Positions 8,666 through 17,077 of a stretch of 64,000 bases of DNA are shown here, in pieces. Under the pieces are notes generated by a model. The model ran no database searches, was not told where the DNA came from, and saw only the letters and a program-made list of their open reading frames with translations. The translations under genes and the position numbers were made by a program. Every line of letters starts with the position of its first letter. Position 1 is the first letter of the stretch. The stretch comes from Hoylesella buccalis ATCC 35310 (GTDB lineage Bacteria > Bacteroidota > Bacteroidia > Bacteroidales > Bacteroidaceae), in NCBI RefSeq assembly GCF_025151385.1, contig NZ_CP102287.1:2976001-3040000 (forward strand), written 5' to 3'.

Positions 8666-9889
8666 CTAACGGCCTCGTTTGTGATGAAAGTGATAGCCAA
8701 CGCCCAACATGAGGTGATTGGGTGTTTTGAAGTCGTATAAGCTATAACCGATGTTGAGGAAAACAGAATGTGCTACATCAACTTTCAAGGCCAGTGTTTG
8801 ATACCATCCTTTCAGTTCAGCATGTGCGTTGATGATGTTCTTTCCAATGCCCGCATCGATGGTGAAATAAGGCATCACAAACTCAGCTCTGGCAGAAAGC
8901 CCGAGAGACATTTGTCGGATGGCGGAGGGACTCACAACATGATCCAGGTCGTTGTGCGAACCGCCAATTTCCACAAGGTAATCTTCTATGTACAGGTTCG
9001 AGCTGCTGTCGTACACGCCATCCAGTGAAATGCCGGCATTAAACCAGTGATTCAGGTTGTAGAGCGGGGTGAAGTTGAAACCTATCACGCCGTATCTGTC
9101 TGGCAAAGCCACGGGATTGCCATCCAAATAGATGCCTTGTTTGCGCCAAGCACCATAAACCAGGAGGTCGTAACTGATGTGTTTGTTGAACGGCGGAATG
9201 ACTCTCTTGGGAATTAGATTGTCATTTTTACGGTTTAGGTAATAGGCCAGACTGACACGTCCGCCAATGATGTTGAGCCCAGCATTGGGTATTGAGGTGT
9301 TACCATTGGAATAGTGGGAAAGCGAAATGCCTGCGTTTAAGTCCAGATGGTTGGAGAGTCGCCACCTCAGATAGAAGTCGGCGTCGATATAGGCGGTCAC
9401 TTTCGATCCGATAACTTTATTCTGTGGGTTGGTTTCCTCATTATATGGGTGCCAGTTGAAGGTAAGCCCCAGGTTCCATTCATAATTGAGCGACAGGCTG
9501 GAGGTGAATCTCTTGATGGGCGCACCCTGAAAGATAAAAGCCGACAGCGGGTTCCCCAATTGTGGATTCAGGTTGTGGTAAGCCAAACCAATGCCTTGGT
9601 AAGCATCCTTGTACGTCTGTGCTTGCACACTGGTCTGTGGCGTCTGAAAGGCATATTTCAGGCGAGTGGTGAAGGCGTGGTTCATGGTTCGTCGCTCATC
9701 GTTAGCCCCTTTGAGGTACGGATTGGTGTGCAAAATGGTCGATGGAACAACGTCCCATTCCAGTCGGTGAATGGTATTCTGCTGCACTTGCAAGGTGTCA
9801 GCATTCTCTGCATGAACATTGTTGGCAAAAAGGGCAATCCATAGAATGCTCAATGAAAGCCTTGTACCTGTCTGAAAAATGAGTTTCAT
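8666..9889 (-). CDS. Acyloxyacyl hydrolase / PagL-like lipid A 3-O-deacylase
   Basis: Outer-membrane beta-barrel enzyme of 407 aa, longer than pseudomonad PagL (about 170 aa) but typical of Bacteroidota members. It has a signal peptide ending NNVHAE (about residue 27). The diagnostic segment is LSHYSNGNTSIPNAGLN near residue 190: the H-x-S pair matches the catalytic His and Ser of PagL and is followed by the conserved P-N. Strands rich in alternating aromatics run to the C-terminus. The family removes an acyl chain from lipid A, which lowers endotoxicity. Single-gene unit with its own promoter (9912-9942). The barrel fold is inferred; the family call rests on the HxSN...PN motif. Confidence 0.75.
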   Translation of the reverse strand: MKLIFQTGTRLSLSILWIALFANNVHAENADTLQVQQNTIHRLEWDVVPSTILHTNPYLKGANDERRTMNHAFTTRLKYAFQTPQTSVQAQTYKDAYQGIGLAYHNLNPQLGNPLSAFIFQGAPIKRFTSSLSLNYEWNLGLTFNWHPYNEETNPQNKVIGSKVTAYIDADFYLRWRLSNHLDLNAGISLSHYSNGNTSIPNAGLNIIGGRVSLAYYLNRKNDNLIPKRVIPPFNKHISYDLLVYGAWRKQGIYLDGNPVALPDRYGVIGFNFTPLYNLNHWFNAGISLDGVYDSSSNLYIEDYLVEIGGSHNDLDHVVSPSAIRQMSLGLSARAEFVMPYFTIDAGIGKNIINAHAELKGWYQTLALKVDVAHSVFLNIGYSLYDFKTPNHLMLGVGYHFHHKRGR

Positions 9890-9911
9890 GATGCGATAAT
9901 GATTACAGGAA

Positions 9912-9942
9912 CAAAAGTAACGAAAATGATTGGTTGTGGCAA
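9912..9942 (-). promoter_or_regulatory. Promoter of the PagL-like gene
   Basis: Minus strand: TTG (9942-9940), 20-base spacer, TACTTTTG (9919-9912), 22 bases before the start codon. Good match to the Bacteroidota consensus. Confidence 0.65.
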
Positions 9943-10077
9943 TAGAATGGAATTAAAAATCAATCTGCCGTAGCCAATTCCGACATGAATGGAGGGTAGG
10001 GCGGTAGTAGCTTTGCTGATGGCTTTGTGTGGCGTGTTAAATAAAGCTAACTAAGAGCATAAATGACGAAAAATAGT

Positions 10078-10108
10078 TGGAGGATATGCTTTTTGATACG
10101 TATATTTG
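10078..10108 (+). promoter_or_regulatory. Promoter of the SPFH gene
   Basis: TTG (10078-10080), 20-base spacer, TATATTTG (10101-10108). Transcription would start near 10115, which rules out the in-frame ATG at 10086 and supports the ATG at 10143. Confidence 0.7.
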
Positions 10109-10142
10109 TGATATCAAAATAATATCAATAATCATCAAAATT

Positions 10143-11087
10143 ATGGAAAACAAAGAGTTTACTTTTAAGGGAATGAAGGTCAACGGATTCGTCATGTTGT
10201 TCGTGTTTTTAGCCATTTTCGCCTTGGGCGTGTTCCTTATATCGGCTGGTGTCGACTCTTCGGATGGGCTCATCGGGGCAGGTGTGAGTCTTTGCGTCGC
10301 AGACTTGATCTTGTTGATGGGCTTTGTGCAGATAGAACCCAATGAAGCTCGGGTGATGATGTTCTTCGGAAAGTATCGTGGAACCTTCTCGGAAGTGGGC
10401 TTTTATTGGGTCAATCCTTTTATCAGTACAAAGAAATTGTCTCTTCGTGCCAGGAACTTAAACGCCGAACCCATCAAGGTTAACGATAAAATTGGCAACC
10501 CAGTGATGATTGGGTTGGTGCTGGTTTGGAAGCTGAAGGATACATATAAGGCGATGTTCGAAATCGATTCGCAGACCATGGCACAAGGTCTTGGCATCTC
10601 AGTGGGTAAGGATGTGAGCAGTATCATGCGGGCTTTCGAGAACTTTGTGATGATACAGAGTGAGGCTGCCCTACGACAAGTCGCTGGTCAGTATGCCTAT
10701 GACAACAACGAGTCCAATCAAGAGGAACTGACCTTGCGTGATGGTGATGAGTCTATTAACAAGGAATTGGAAATGAAGTTGGCCGAAAGGTTGGAGATGG
10801 CCGGTATCGAAATCGTTGAGGCTCGCATCAATTATCTGGCTTATGCGCCCGAGATTGCAGCCGTGATGTTGCGCCGTCAGCAGGCATCTGCCGTCATTAT
10901 GGCCCGCGAGAAGATTGTAGAAGGAGCGGTTTCGATGGTGAAAATGGCTATTGACAGGCTTTCCAGTGATGGCGTTATCGAACTTGATGACGACAAGAAG
11001 GCGGCGATGGTCAGCAATTTGATGGTGGTTCTCTGTGGTGATGATACGGCTCAACCTGTTGTCAACACGGGTACGTTGAACATGTAA
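10143..11087 (+). CDS. SPFH/Band 7 domain membrane protein
   Basis: Membrane-anchored SPFH (stomatin/prohibitin/flotillin/HflK) family protein, about 314 aa. The start at 10143 (MENKEFTFKGMKVNG) lies 35 bases after a good promoter box. Two hydrophobic segments occupy about residues 13-60 (FVMLFVFLAIFALGVFLISAG and GVSLCVADLILLMGFV). The Band 7 domain follows (IEPNEARVMMFFGKYRGTF ... FYWVNPF; MKLAERLEMAGIEIVEARINYLAYAPEIAAVMLRRQQA). The C-terminal region is helical. Such proteins form membrane microdomain scaffolds. It is 6 bases upstream of an Arc-like gene, a pairing I recall from other Bacteroidota, so both probably act together. Specific role unknown. Confidence 0.88.
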   Translation: MENKEFTFKGMKVNGFVMLFVFLAIFALGVFLISAGVDSSDGLIGAGVSLCVADLILLMGFVQIEPNEARVMMFFGKYRGTFSEVGFYWVNPFISTKKLSLRARNLNAEPIKVNDKIGNPVMIGLVLVWKLKDTYKAMFEIDSQTMAQGLGISVGKDVSSIMRAFENFVMIQSEAALRQVAGQYAYDNNESNQEELTLRDGDESINKELEMKLAERLEMAGIEIVEARINYLAYAPEIAAVMLRRQQASAVIMAREKIVEGAVSMVKMAIDRLSSDGVIELDDDKKAAMVSNLMVVLCGDDTAQPVVNTGTLNM

Positions 11088-11093
11088 GGGCGA

Positions 11094-11318
11094 ATGGCAA
11101 AGAAAGAGAACAAGAATAAAAGTTTCATTCTGCGCATTGATTCAGACACAATGGATGCGGTTGAGAAATGGGCTGCCGACGAGTTTCGGTCTATCAACGG
11201 CCAACTGCAATGGATTATCAGTGAGGCTTTACGCAAGAATGGGCGATTAAAAAAACGAAAACTACAGGTGGTGGAGGAAGATAAGCTGGATGAAAACGCT
11301 GAAGAGCCTACCACCTAA
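11094..11318 (+). CDS. Arc-like ribbon-helix-helix DNA-binding protein
   Basis: Small protein of 74 aa with an Arc/MetJ-type ribbon-helix-helix: residues about 9-15 (KSFILRI) form the strand and SDTMDAVEKWAADEFRSIN plus GQLQWIISEALRKNGR form the two helices. The tail is basic, then acidic. The start is preceded by TAAGGG from the upstream stop. Translational coupling with the SPFH gene (6-base gap) suggests one operon. It may regulate that operon or be a partner of the SPFH protein. It resembles antitoxins, but no toxin gene is adjacent. Confidence 0.8.
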   Translation: MAKKENKNKSFILRIDSDTMDAVEKWAADEFRSINGQLQWIISEALRKNGRLKKRKLQVVEEDKLDENAEEPTT

Positions 11319-11416
11319 GCATCTTATGTCTTTGCAGATGGATGAATGTTCTTACCTTCATTTTTAATCTGTAACATGGACAGGCTCACACGCAATGACT
11401 GATTCGAGAAAATAAA

Positions 11417-11448
11417 CATGCCGAAGAAGGAAAACCCTCTTCGGCATG
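11417..11448. terminator. Bidirectional terminator hairpin
   Basis: Perfect 11-base stem CATGCCGAAGA (11417-11427) with TCTTCGGCATG (11438-11448) and a 10-base loop. On the minus strand it is followed by TTTATTTTCTC, which suits the NlpE-like gene; it also lies after the plus-strand Arc-like gene. Confidence 0.85.
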
Positions 11449-11477
11449 TTGGTTTAAATGCGCTTGTGTCGTATGCT

Positions 11478-11918
11478 TTACTTCTTCAGCTTCAGGTCGG
11501 TATTGGTACCTTCTCCTGCTTCTTCAAACTTGTCGGATACCAGACGCAGTGTCTGATCGTCCAACTGAAGGAAGGTCACTGAATCCATTTTTTCTGACTG
11601 TACGCGTACATAATTCTTGCCGTTGTTCTCAATCAGTCTGGCTATACCAGTGGTGCGAGCCATGGTTTGTGTACCCTTCGGGGTAACAGCAACCTGCTCG
11701 TAAGCAAACTCTTTGATGCTGTCTCCGTAGATTGAAAGGCTGTACTGGTATGTGCCATCAGCGGCAGGACCTTCACCTTCATAAACTAATGTGTCGGCTA
11801 CAATCATTGTGTCGGCTGCCAAAGAATCTGTACCTTCTGCATTGGCTGCTTTCTTACCATTTTGCTGACACGCAGCGAACATAGCTGCAGCAGCGAACAT
11901 AAATACTAACTTTTTCAT
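11478..11918 (-). CDS. NlpE-like small lipoprotein
   Basis: Lipoprotein of 146 aa. Signal peptide with lipobox AAMFAAC (Cys about 17), then a low-complexity acidic linker. From about residue 43 the pattern LVYEGEGPAADGTYQYSLSIYGD resembles the N-terminal domain of NlpE, where a small beta-barrel begins with Y-x-G-x-x-P-x-A-D-G. The usual CxxC of E. coli NlpE is absent, so copper or disulphide sensing is not implied. Single-gene unit between a terminator (11417-11448) and a TATCTTTG box (11951-11944) upstream. Probably an envelope-stress or surface lipoprotein. Confidence 0.7.
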   Translation of the reverse strand: MKKLVFMFAAAAMFAACQQNGKKAANAEGTDSLAADTMIVADTLVYEGEGPAADGTYQYSLSIYGDSIKEFAYEQVAVTPKGTQTMARTTGIARLIENNGKNYVRVQSEKMDSVTFLQLDDQTLRLVSDKFEEAGEGTNTDLKLKK

Positions 11919-11943
11919 ATTTCAGTTTGTTTATAGAATGATA

Positions 11944-11951
11944 CAAAGATA
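11944..11951 (-). promoter_or_regulatory. -7 box of the NlpE-like gene
   Basis: Minus-strand TATCTTTG, 26 bases before the start codon. The -33 region does not match well. Confidence 0.5.
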
Positions 11952-12037
11952 ACTCTTTTTTTGCATTTATATTGCAGCTGCGTGTGGTAATATTTGTAAA
12001 AAACGAAAAGCCACCCAACCATACCGGCAAAAATGCG

Positions 12038-12045
12038 TATCTTTG
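12038..12045 (+). promoter_or_regulatory. -7 box of mnmA
   Basis: TATCTTTG, 32 bases before the ATG at 12077. A purine-rich ribosome-binding site (AGGAGAGG, about 12062-12070) lies between them. No clear -33 box. Confidence 0.5.
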
Positions 12046-12076
12046 CCGATGAAACTAAGCATAGGAGAGGCAAAAA

Positions 12077-13159
12077 ATGGGAATCAACGTGGCTGATATC
12101 AAGGACAAGCGAATCGCTGTGCTGCTTTCGGGCGGTGTAGACAGCTCGGTTGTGGTATACGAATTGGCGCAAATGGGACTGCATCCCGATTGTTTTTATA
12201 TCAAGATAGGCCCCGAGGAAACCGAAGAGTGGGACTGCTCGTCGGAAGAAGACTTGGAGATGGCCACCGCAGTGGCTGCGAAGTACGGTTGCAGGTTGCA
12301 GGTTGTTGATTGTCATAAGGAGTATTGGAGTGAGGTAACAAAGTACACCATGGAGAAAGTTAAGGCGGGTTACACGCCCAATCCCGACGTGATGTGCAAC
12401 CGACTCATCAAGTTTGGCGCTTTCGATGCAAAGGTTGGCTATCAATATGACTTGATTGCGACGGGTCACTATGCGCAAACCGAGGTGATTGATGGTAAGA
12501 AGTGGCTCGTTACCAGTCCTGATCCCGTGAAAGATCAGACCGACTTTTTGGCTCAGATATACGACTGGCAGCTCAAAAAGGCCTTGTTTCCCATTGGTCA
12601 TTATCAAAAGAATGAGGTGCGCGAGATTGCCGAACGCGAGCATCTTGTCAACGCCAAACGCAGAGACAGTCAGGGCATTTGTTTCCTGGGACAGATTGAT
12701 TACAACGAATACCTGCGCCGCTATCTGGGCGAAAAGCATGGCGACGTGATAGAATTAGAAACGGGTAAGAAGATTGGCGAGCACCGCGGATTGTGGTTTC
12801 ACACTATCGGTCAGCGTCATGGACTGGGCTTTGGAGGCGGTCCTTGGTTTGTGGTGAAGAAGGATGTTCAGACCAACGTGCTTTTTGTTAGTAGGGGATA
12901 CGACCCCAAGACGGCCTACAAGTCGGACTTTAAGGTACACGATTTCCATTTCCTCACCGAGCCTTTGGATATGGAGCACATTACATTTAAAATCAGACAT
13001 ACGCCCGAATATCATCCGGCAACCATAGAGAAGACGGCTGAAGGCTGCTATACCGTTCATGCCGCACAGCCCATCCACGGCGTAGCACCCGGACAATTCT
13101 GCGTGGTATACGATGAACAGCACCATCGTTGCATCGGTTCTGCTGAGATTACCGTGTAG
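12077..13159 (+). CDS. mnmA: tRNA-specific 2-thiouridylase MnmA
   Basis: Cytoplasmic enzyme of 360 aa that puts sulphur on C2 of the wobble uridine (U34) of tRNA for Lys, Glu and Gln, using ATP and persulphide sulphur. Visible motifs: PP-loop SGGVDSS (18-24), the catalytic Cys 107 in NPDVMCN, TGHYA near 129, the second catalytic Cys 202 in DSQGICF, and the C-terminal tRNA-binding barrel with HTIGQRHGLGFGGGPWFV. Length fits the family. It is monocistronic, followed by 22-base repeat array 2 and then the second SusC/SusD operon. Many Bacteroidales have two MnmA paralogues; which one this is cannot be told here. Confidence 0.95.
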   Translation: MGINVADIKDKRIAVLLSGGVDSSVVVYELAQMGLHPDCFYIKIGPEETEEWDCSSEEDLEMATAVAAKYGCRLQVVDCHKEYWSEVTKYTMEKVKAGYTPNPDVMCNRLIKFGAFDAKVGYQYDLIATGHYAQTEVIDGKKWLVTSPDPVKDQTDFLAQIYDWQLKKALFPIGHYQKNEVREIAEREHLVNAKRRDSQGICFLGQIDYNEYLRRYLGEKHGDVIELETGKKIGEHRGLWFHTIGQRHGLGFGGGPWFVVKKDVQTNVLFVSRGYDPKTAYKSDFKVHDFHFLTEPLDMEHITFKIRHTPEYHPATIEKTAEGCYTVHAAQPIHGVAPGQFCVVYDEQHHRCIGSAEITV

Positions 13160-13220
13160 GGTAAAACGGCTTGTGGTTTTCCCTCGTTACACATGGCTTT
13201 TTGCTCTTCCGTTCCAATAA

Positions 13221-13308
13221 CATTGACTTTGGAGGCCAATAGCAATGACTTTGGAGGCTAATTGCATTGACTTTGAAGGCCAATTGCATTGACTTTGGAG
13301 GGCTAAGT
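13221..13308 (+). repeat. 22-base repeat array 2 (four units)
   Basis: Four head-to-tail units start at 13221, 13243, 13265 and 13287 (strict 22-base period). Each reads CAWTGACTTTGGAGG or a one-base variant and then CCAAT/CTAAT. The lead-in (CGTTCCAATAA) resembles the lead-in of array 1 (CGTTTTCAATAG). It lies between mnmA and the second SusC gene, about 390 bases before the promoter box. Confidence 0.92.
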
Positions 13309-13677
13309 TAATGTTGTTGATTTTCATATAGTTAGACATCTTCTGTTGTTCGTTTTGAGTGAGGGGCGACACATGATGTAGGAATATTTCCATTAACTGG
13401 TCGATACGCTTTCTTCAGCATAACGACGTCATCGTTCTGATGAGCCAAACGAAAGCAAACAACCTTATTATTTTGGTAGATGATTGTGTAGATAAAGAGC
13501 TACGCCGATGCAAATTTTTATGAATTTTAATCAACAAAATAAAGAAAATTATAACATGTTAGTTGAAAAAATATACTGGTAGTTGTGTCGATTTGTAAGC
13601 TGTAAACAAGAAAAGTGAGGTTTTTGCTTGTTTCTTCTTTCTTTTATGTTAATTTTCCTACTTTTCCTATATTATTC
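13309..13677. other. AT-rich upstream region of the second SusC/SusD operon
   Basis: No credible gene. It becomes strongly AT-rich after 13480. One inverted repeat, AAACAAG (13604-13610) with CTTGTTT (13627-13633), lies 45 bases upstream of the -33 box and could be a regulator site or a weak hairpin. Confidence 0.45.
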
Positions 13678-13708
13678 TTGCGTTTCTTGTTAAATTGTAC
13701 TAACTTTG
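13678..13708 (+). promoter_or_regulatory. Promoter of the second SusC/SusD operon
   Basis: TTG (13678-13680), 20-base spacer, TAACTTTG (13701-13708), 46 bases before the ATG. Good match to the Bacteroidota consensus. Confidence 0.7.
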
Positions 13709-13753
13709 CGATTCATTTTAGTAAATAATTATTTTTAACGCAAGAGAGAAATT

Positions 13754-16700
13754 ATGGAGAAAAGACTTGGGATGGTTATGGTCGGCCTGTTCCTATGCAT
13801 AGGGATGGTCTTTGCCCAAACCAAAATTACTGGAACCGTAATCTCCGGTGAAGACGGTGAACCCATCATTGGCGCGTCGGTGCTGATTAAAGGGACTACC
13901 GTTGGCGGAACGGTCACTGACATTGATGGTCACTTCACCTTGAACACAGCTGAAGGCACAACCATTGTGATCAGCTATGTGGGTATGGAGACCCAAACGC
14001 TGAAGGCGAAGAATGGAATGAAAGTGACGCTGAGACCCGATCAGAAGTTGGTCTTGGATGAAGTCGTTGTTACGGGTATGACCAGTACAGACAAAAGATT
14101 GTTTTCCGGAGCCGCTACGAAAATTGACGCCAAGGAGGCGAAGATTAGCGGTATGGCTGACATCAGCCGCTCGCTGGAGGGCCGTGCGGCCGGAGTCAGC
14201 GTGCAAAACGTATCAGGTACGTTTGGTACGGCGCCCAAGATTCGCGTGCGTGGTGCCACCTCTATTCACGGTAGCTCAAAGCCTTTGTGGGTGGTAGACG
14301 GCGTGATTATGGAGGACGTGGTGGATGTTTCGGCAGAAGATTTGTCATCGGGAGATGCCAATACGTTGATTTCATCGGCCATTGCCGGACTGAACTCAGA
14401 CGATATTGAGAGCTTCCAGATATTGAAAGATGGTTCGGCTACATCTATTTATGGTGCACGTGCGATGGCTGGTGTCATCGTCATCACCACCAAGAAGGGT
14501 AAGGCTGGGCAGTCGCACATCAGTTATACCGGTGAATACACCATGCGACTTAGGCCAACTTACAGCACCTTCAACATCATGAACTCGCAAGACCAGATGT
14601 CTATTTACCGCGAGTTGGAGAAGAAGGGCTTCTTGAACTATGCTGAGACGGCCAATGCCATGAACAGTGGTGTGTATGGTAAGATGTACCAAATGCTGTC
14701 GGAATACAACAAGGAGACAGGTCAGTTTGCCCTGGCCAATACGGAGAAGGCAAAGAACGCCTATCTGCGCGCGGCCGAATTTAGAAACACCAACTGGTTT
14801 AAGGACCTGTTCTCAACAGCCATCATGCACAACCACTCGGTGAGTATCTCGGGCGGTACGGAGAAATCGCAATACTATGCTTCTCTCTCGGCCATGTTTG
14901 ACCCAGGGTGGACCAAGCAGAGTAGGGTGCAACGATACACGGCTAACATCAATACCACTTACAACCTCAACAAGCATTTTGACATTAATTTGATTGGAAA
15001 TGCCTCGTACCGTAAGCAACAGGCACCGGGTACGTTGAACTCGGACGTTGACTTGGTGACTGGTGAGGTGAAGCGCGACTTCGACATCAACCCATATTCT
15101 TATGCGTTGAACACCTCGCGTACGTTAGATCCAAACGAATATTACACTCGCAACTTCGCACCGTTCAACATCTTCCATGAGTTGGATAACAACTATATGG
15201 ATTTGCATGTGTCCGATTTCCGTGTACAGGCCAGCATCGACTACAGGCCTATTCAGAAATTGAAGATAACCCTGTTGGGGTCGGCTAAGAGTTCTTCCAC
15301 CTCTCAGGAGCATAACATTCTGGACGAATCGAACCAGGCTATGGCATACCGTGCCATGCCTACGGCCGCAATTCGTGACAGAAACCCCTTCTTGTACAAA
15401 GATCCAGACAATATCTATGCGCTTCCTATATCCGTGTTGCCTTACGGTGGTATCTACGAGCGTCGCGACAACAGGTTCTTTGGATGGGACACACGACTCT
15501 CAGCCAGCTACAATGACGTGTTCAACGATACGCATATCTTGAACGTCTACGGTGGTATGGAAACCAACTTGGTTGACCGTAAGTCTACGTGGTTCCGCGG
15601 TTGGGGTTTGCAGTACAGCCAAGGCGAGGTGCCACTGTATGCATACCAGGTTTTCAAAAAAGGTCAGGAAAACGGCTCTGATTATTTTACGATGGACAAT
15701 ACCCACATCCGCAGTGCGGCCTTCTTTGGTACGGGTACCTATTCTTATAAAGGACGTTATCAATTGACGGGTACCATTCGCTATGAGGGAACCAACTATC
15801 TAGGCAAGGCTACCAGTGCACGCTGGATGCCTACATGGAACCTTTCGAGTGCTTGGAACGCACATGAGGAAAGTTGGTACGAAGGCTTGTTTAAGGATGT
15901 GCTAACACACAGCACGTTCCGTGTGAGCTATTCGTTGACTGGTGACCGTCCTGCCATCACCAACGCTCTGCCTATCTTCCGCAGTTCCAACCCATGGCGA
16001 CCCTTCACCAACGTGCAGGAACCGGGATTGGATCAGGTGTTGGGTAATCCAGAGTTGACCTATGAGAAAAAGCATGAGCTGAACTTTGGGTTCGATTTGG
16101 GCTTCCTGAAGAACCGCATCAACCTGAGTGCCGACTTCTACTGGCGTAACAACTACGACTTGATTGGTATTGCCAACACCGAGTTGTATGGCCCGCAGTA
16201 TGCCAATGTGGCATCCATGAAGTCGAATGGTATGGAGTTTTCGCTCTCTACTACCAATATCAAGACGGAGGACTTTACTTGGAGTACCAACTTGATTTAC
16301 TCACACTCGCACAACGAGATTACCGAACTCAATGCGCTGTCTCGCGTTATTGACATGGTGCAGGGAACAGGTTTTGCCAAGGAAGGCTATCCTGTGCGCT
16401 CGGTATTCTCAGTTCCATTCCGCGGGTTGAACCGCGAAGGATTGCCAACCTTCCTCGATCAAAATGGCAATGTCACTACAACGGGCATCTATTTCCAGGA
16501 ACGTGATCCGGAAAAGGTGAAGTTCTTGAAATATGAAGGATCGGCTGAACCTACAGACGTGGGCTCGCTGGGCAACATCTTCAGGTACAAAAACTGGACG
16601 TTGAACGTGTTCTTGACCTATTCGTTTGGCAACGTTGTGCGTCTGGATCCGGTGTTCTCCAACGAATATGACGACCTCTCGTCTATGCCTAAGGAGTTCC

Positions 16701-17065
16701 GTAACCGCTGGGAAGTGTCTGGCGATGAGCGAAAAACCAGCATCCCCGTGATAGCAAGTGCGCAGCAGAATAGATTCGACAGAAACTTGTCTTATGCCTA
16801 CAACGCATACAACTATTCGGATGCGCGTATCGCCAAGGGAGATTTCATTCGCATGAAGGAATTGTCTTTGGGCTATGATTTCCCAAACAGCGTACGCCAG
16901 TTCCTGAACGTAAACACGCTCTCACTGAAACTTCAGGCCACCAATCTCTTCTTGCTCTATGCAGACAGCAAGCTGAACGGGCAGGATCCTGAATTCTTTA
17001 ATACAGGTGGTGTGGCCGTTCCGGTACCAAAGCAGTTCACACTCACACTTAGATTAGGACTCTAA
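13754..17065 (+). CDS. SusC/RagA family TonB-linked outer-membrane transporter (second locus)
   Basis: TonB-dependent channel of 1103 aa. It has a signal peptide (1-22, ending GMVFAQ), carboxypeptidase-regulatory-like domain (about 23-100, TGTVISGEDGEPIIGASVLIKG), TonB-box-like LDEVVVTGM near 103, plug with the SusC signature ILKDGSATSIYGARAMAGVIVITTKKG near 225-250, and a beta-barrel ending in FTLTLRLGL. The plug has an insertion around DVVDVSAEDLSSGDANTLIS (residues about 190-210) compared with the first SusC in this window. It is the first gene of a five-gene operon with a metallohydrolase lipoprotein, which links it to import of a hydrolysed substrate. Substrate not deducible. Confidence 0.95.
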   Translation: MEKRLGMVMVGLFLCIGMVFAQTKITGTVISGEDGEPIIGASVLIKGTTVGGTVTDIDGHFTLNTAEGTTIVISYVGMETQTLKAKNGMKVTLRPDQKLVLDEVVVTGMTSTDKRLFSGAATKIDAKEAKISGMADISRSLEGRAAGVSVQNVSGTFGTAPKIRVRGATSIHGSSKPLWVVDGVIMEDVVDVSAEDLSSGDANTLISSAIAGLNSDDIESFQILKDGSATSIYGARAMAGVIVITTKKGKAGQSHISYTGEYTMRLRPTYSTFNIMNSQDQMSIYRELEKKGFLNYAETANAMNSGVYGKMYQMLSEYNKETGQFALANTEKAKNAYLRAAEFRNTNWFKDLFSTAIMHNHSVSISGGTEKSQYYASLSAMFDPGWTKQSRVQRYTANINTTYNLNKHFDINLIGNASYRKQQAPGTLNSDVDLVTGEVKRDFDINPYSYALNTSRTLDPNEYYTRNFAPFNIFHELDNNYMDLHVSDFRVQASIDYRPIQKLKITLLGSAKSSSTSQEHNILDESNQAMAYRAMPTAAIRDRNPFLYKDPDNIYALPISVLPYGGIYERRDNRFFGWDTRLSASYNDVFNDTHILNVYGGMETNLVDRKSTWFRGWGLQYSQGEVPLYAYQVFKKGQENGSDYFTMDNTHIRSAAFFGTGTYSYKGRYQLTGTIRYEGTNYLGKATSARWMPTWNLSSAWNAHEESWYEGLFKDVLTHSTFRVSYSLTGDRPAITNALPIFRSSNPWRPFTNVQEPGLDQVLGNPELTYEKKHELNFGFDLGFLKNRINLSADFYWRNNYDLIGIANTELYGPQYANVASMKSNGMEFSLSTTNIKTEDFTWSTNLIYSHSHNEITELNALSRVIDMVQGTGFAKEGYPVRSVFSVPFRGLNREGLPTFLDQNGNVTTTGIYFQERDPEKVKFLKYEGSAEPTDVGSLGNIFRYKNWTLNVFLTYSFGNVVRLDPVFSNEYDDLSSMPKEFRNRWEVSGDERKTSIPVIASAQQNRFDRNLSYAYNAYNYSDARIAKGDFIRMKELSLGYDFPNSVRQFLNVNTLSLKLQATNLFLLYADSKLNGQDPEFFNTGGVAVPVPKQFTLTLRLGL

Positions 17066-17077
17066 AATACAGCAAAG

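Noticed and set aside
10077..10142. An earlier start for the SPFH protein
   Set aside because: The upstream in-frame codons lie within or just after the promoter boxes (10078-10108). The ATG at 10143 fits the promoter and the family.
11094..11318. An antitoxin of a toxin-antitoxin pair
   Set aside because: The ribbon-helix-helix fold would fit, but the partner gene is an SPFH membrane protein and no toxin is adjacent.
11915..12739. A 274-codon minus-strand frame opposite mnmA
   Set aside because: It lies entirely antisense to a well-conserved mnmA, overlaps the NlpE-like gene start and has no recognisable protein features.
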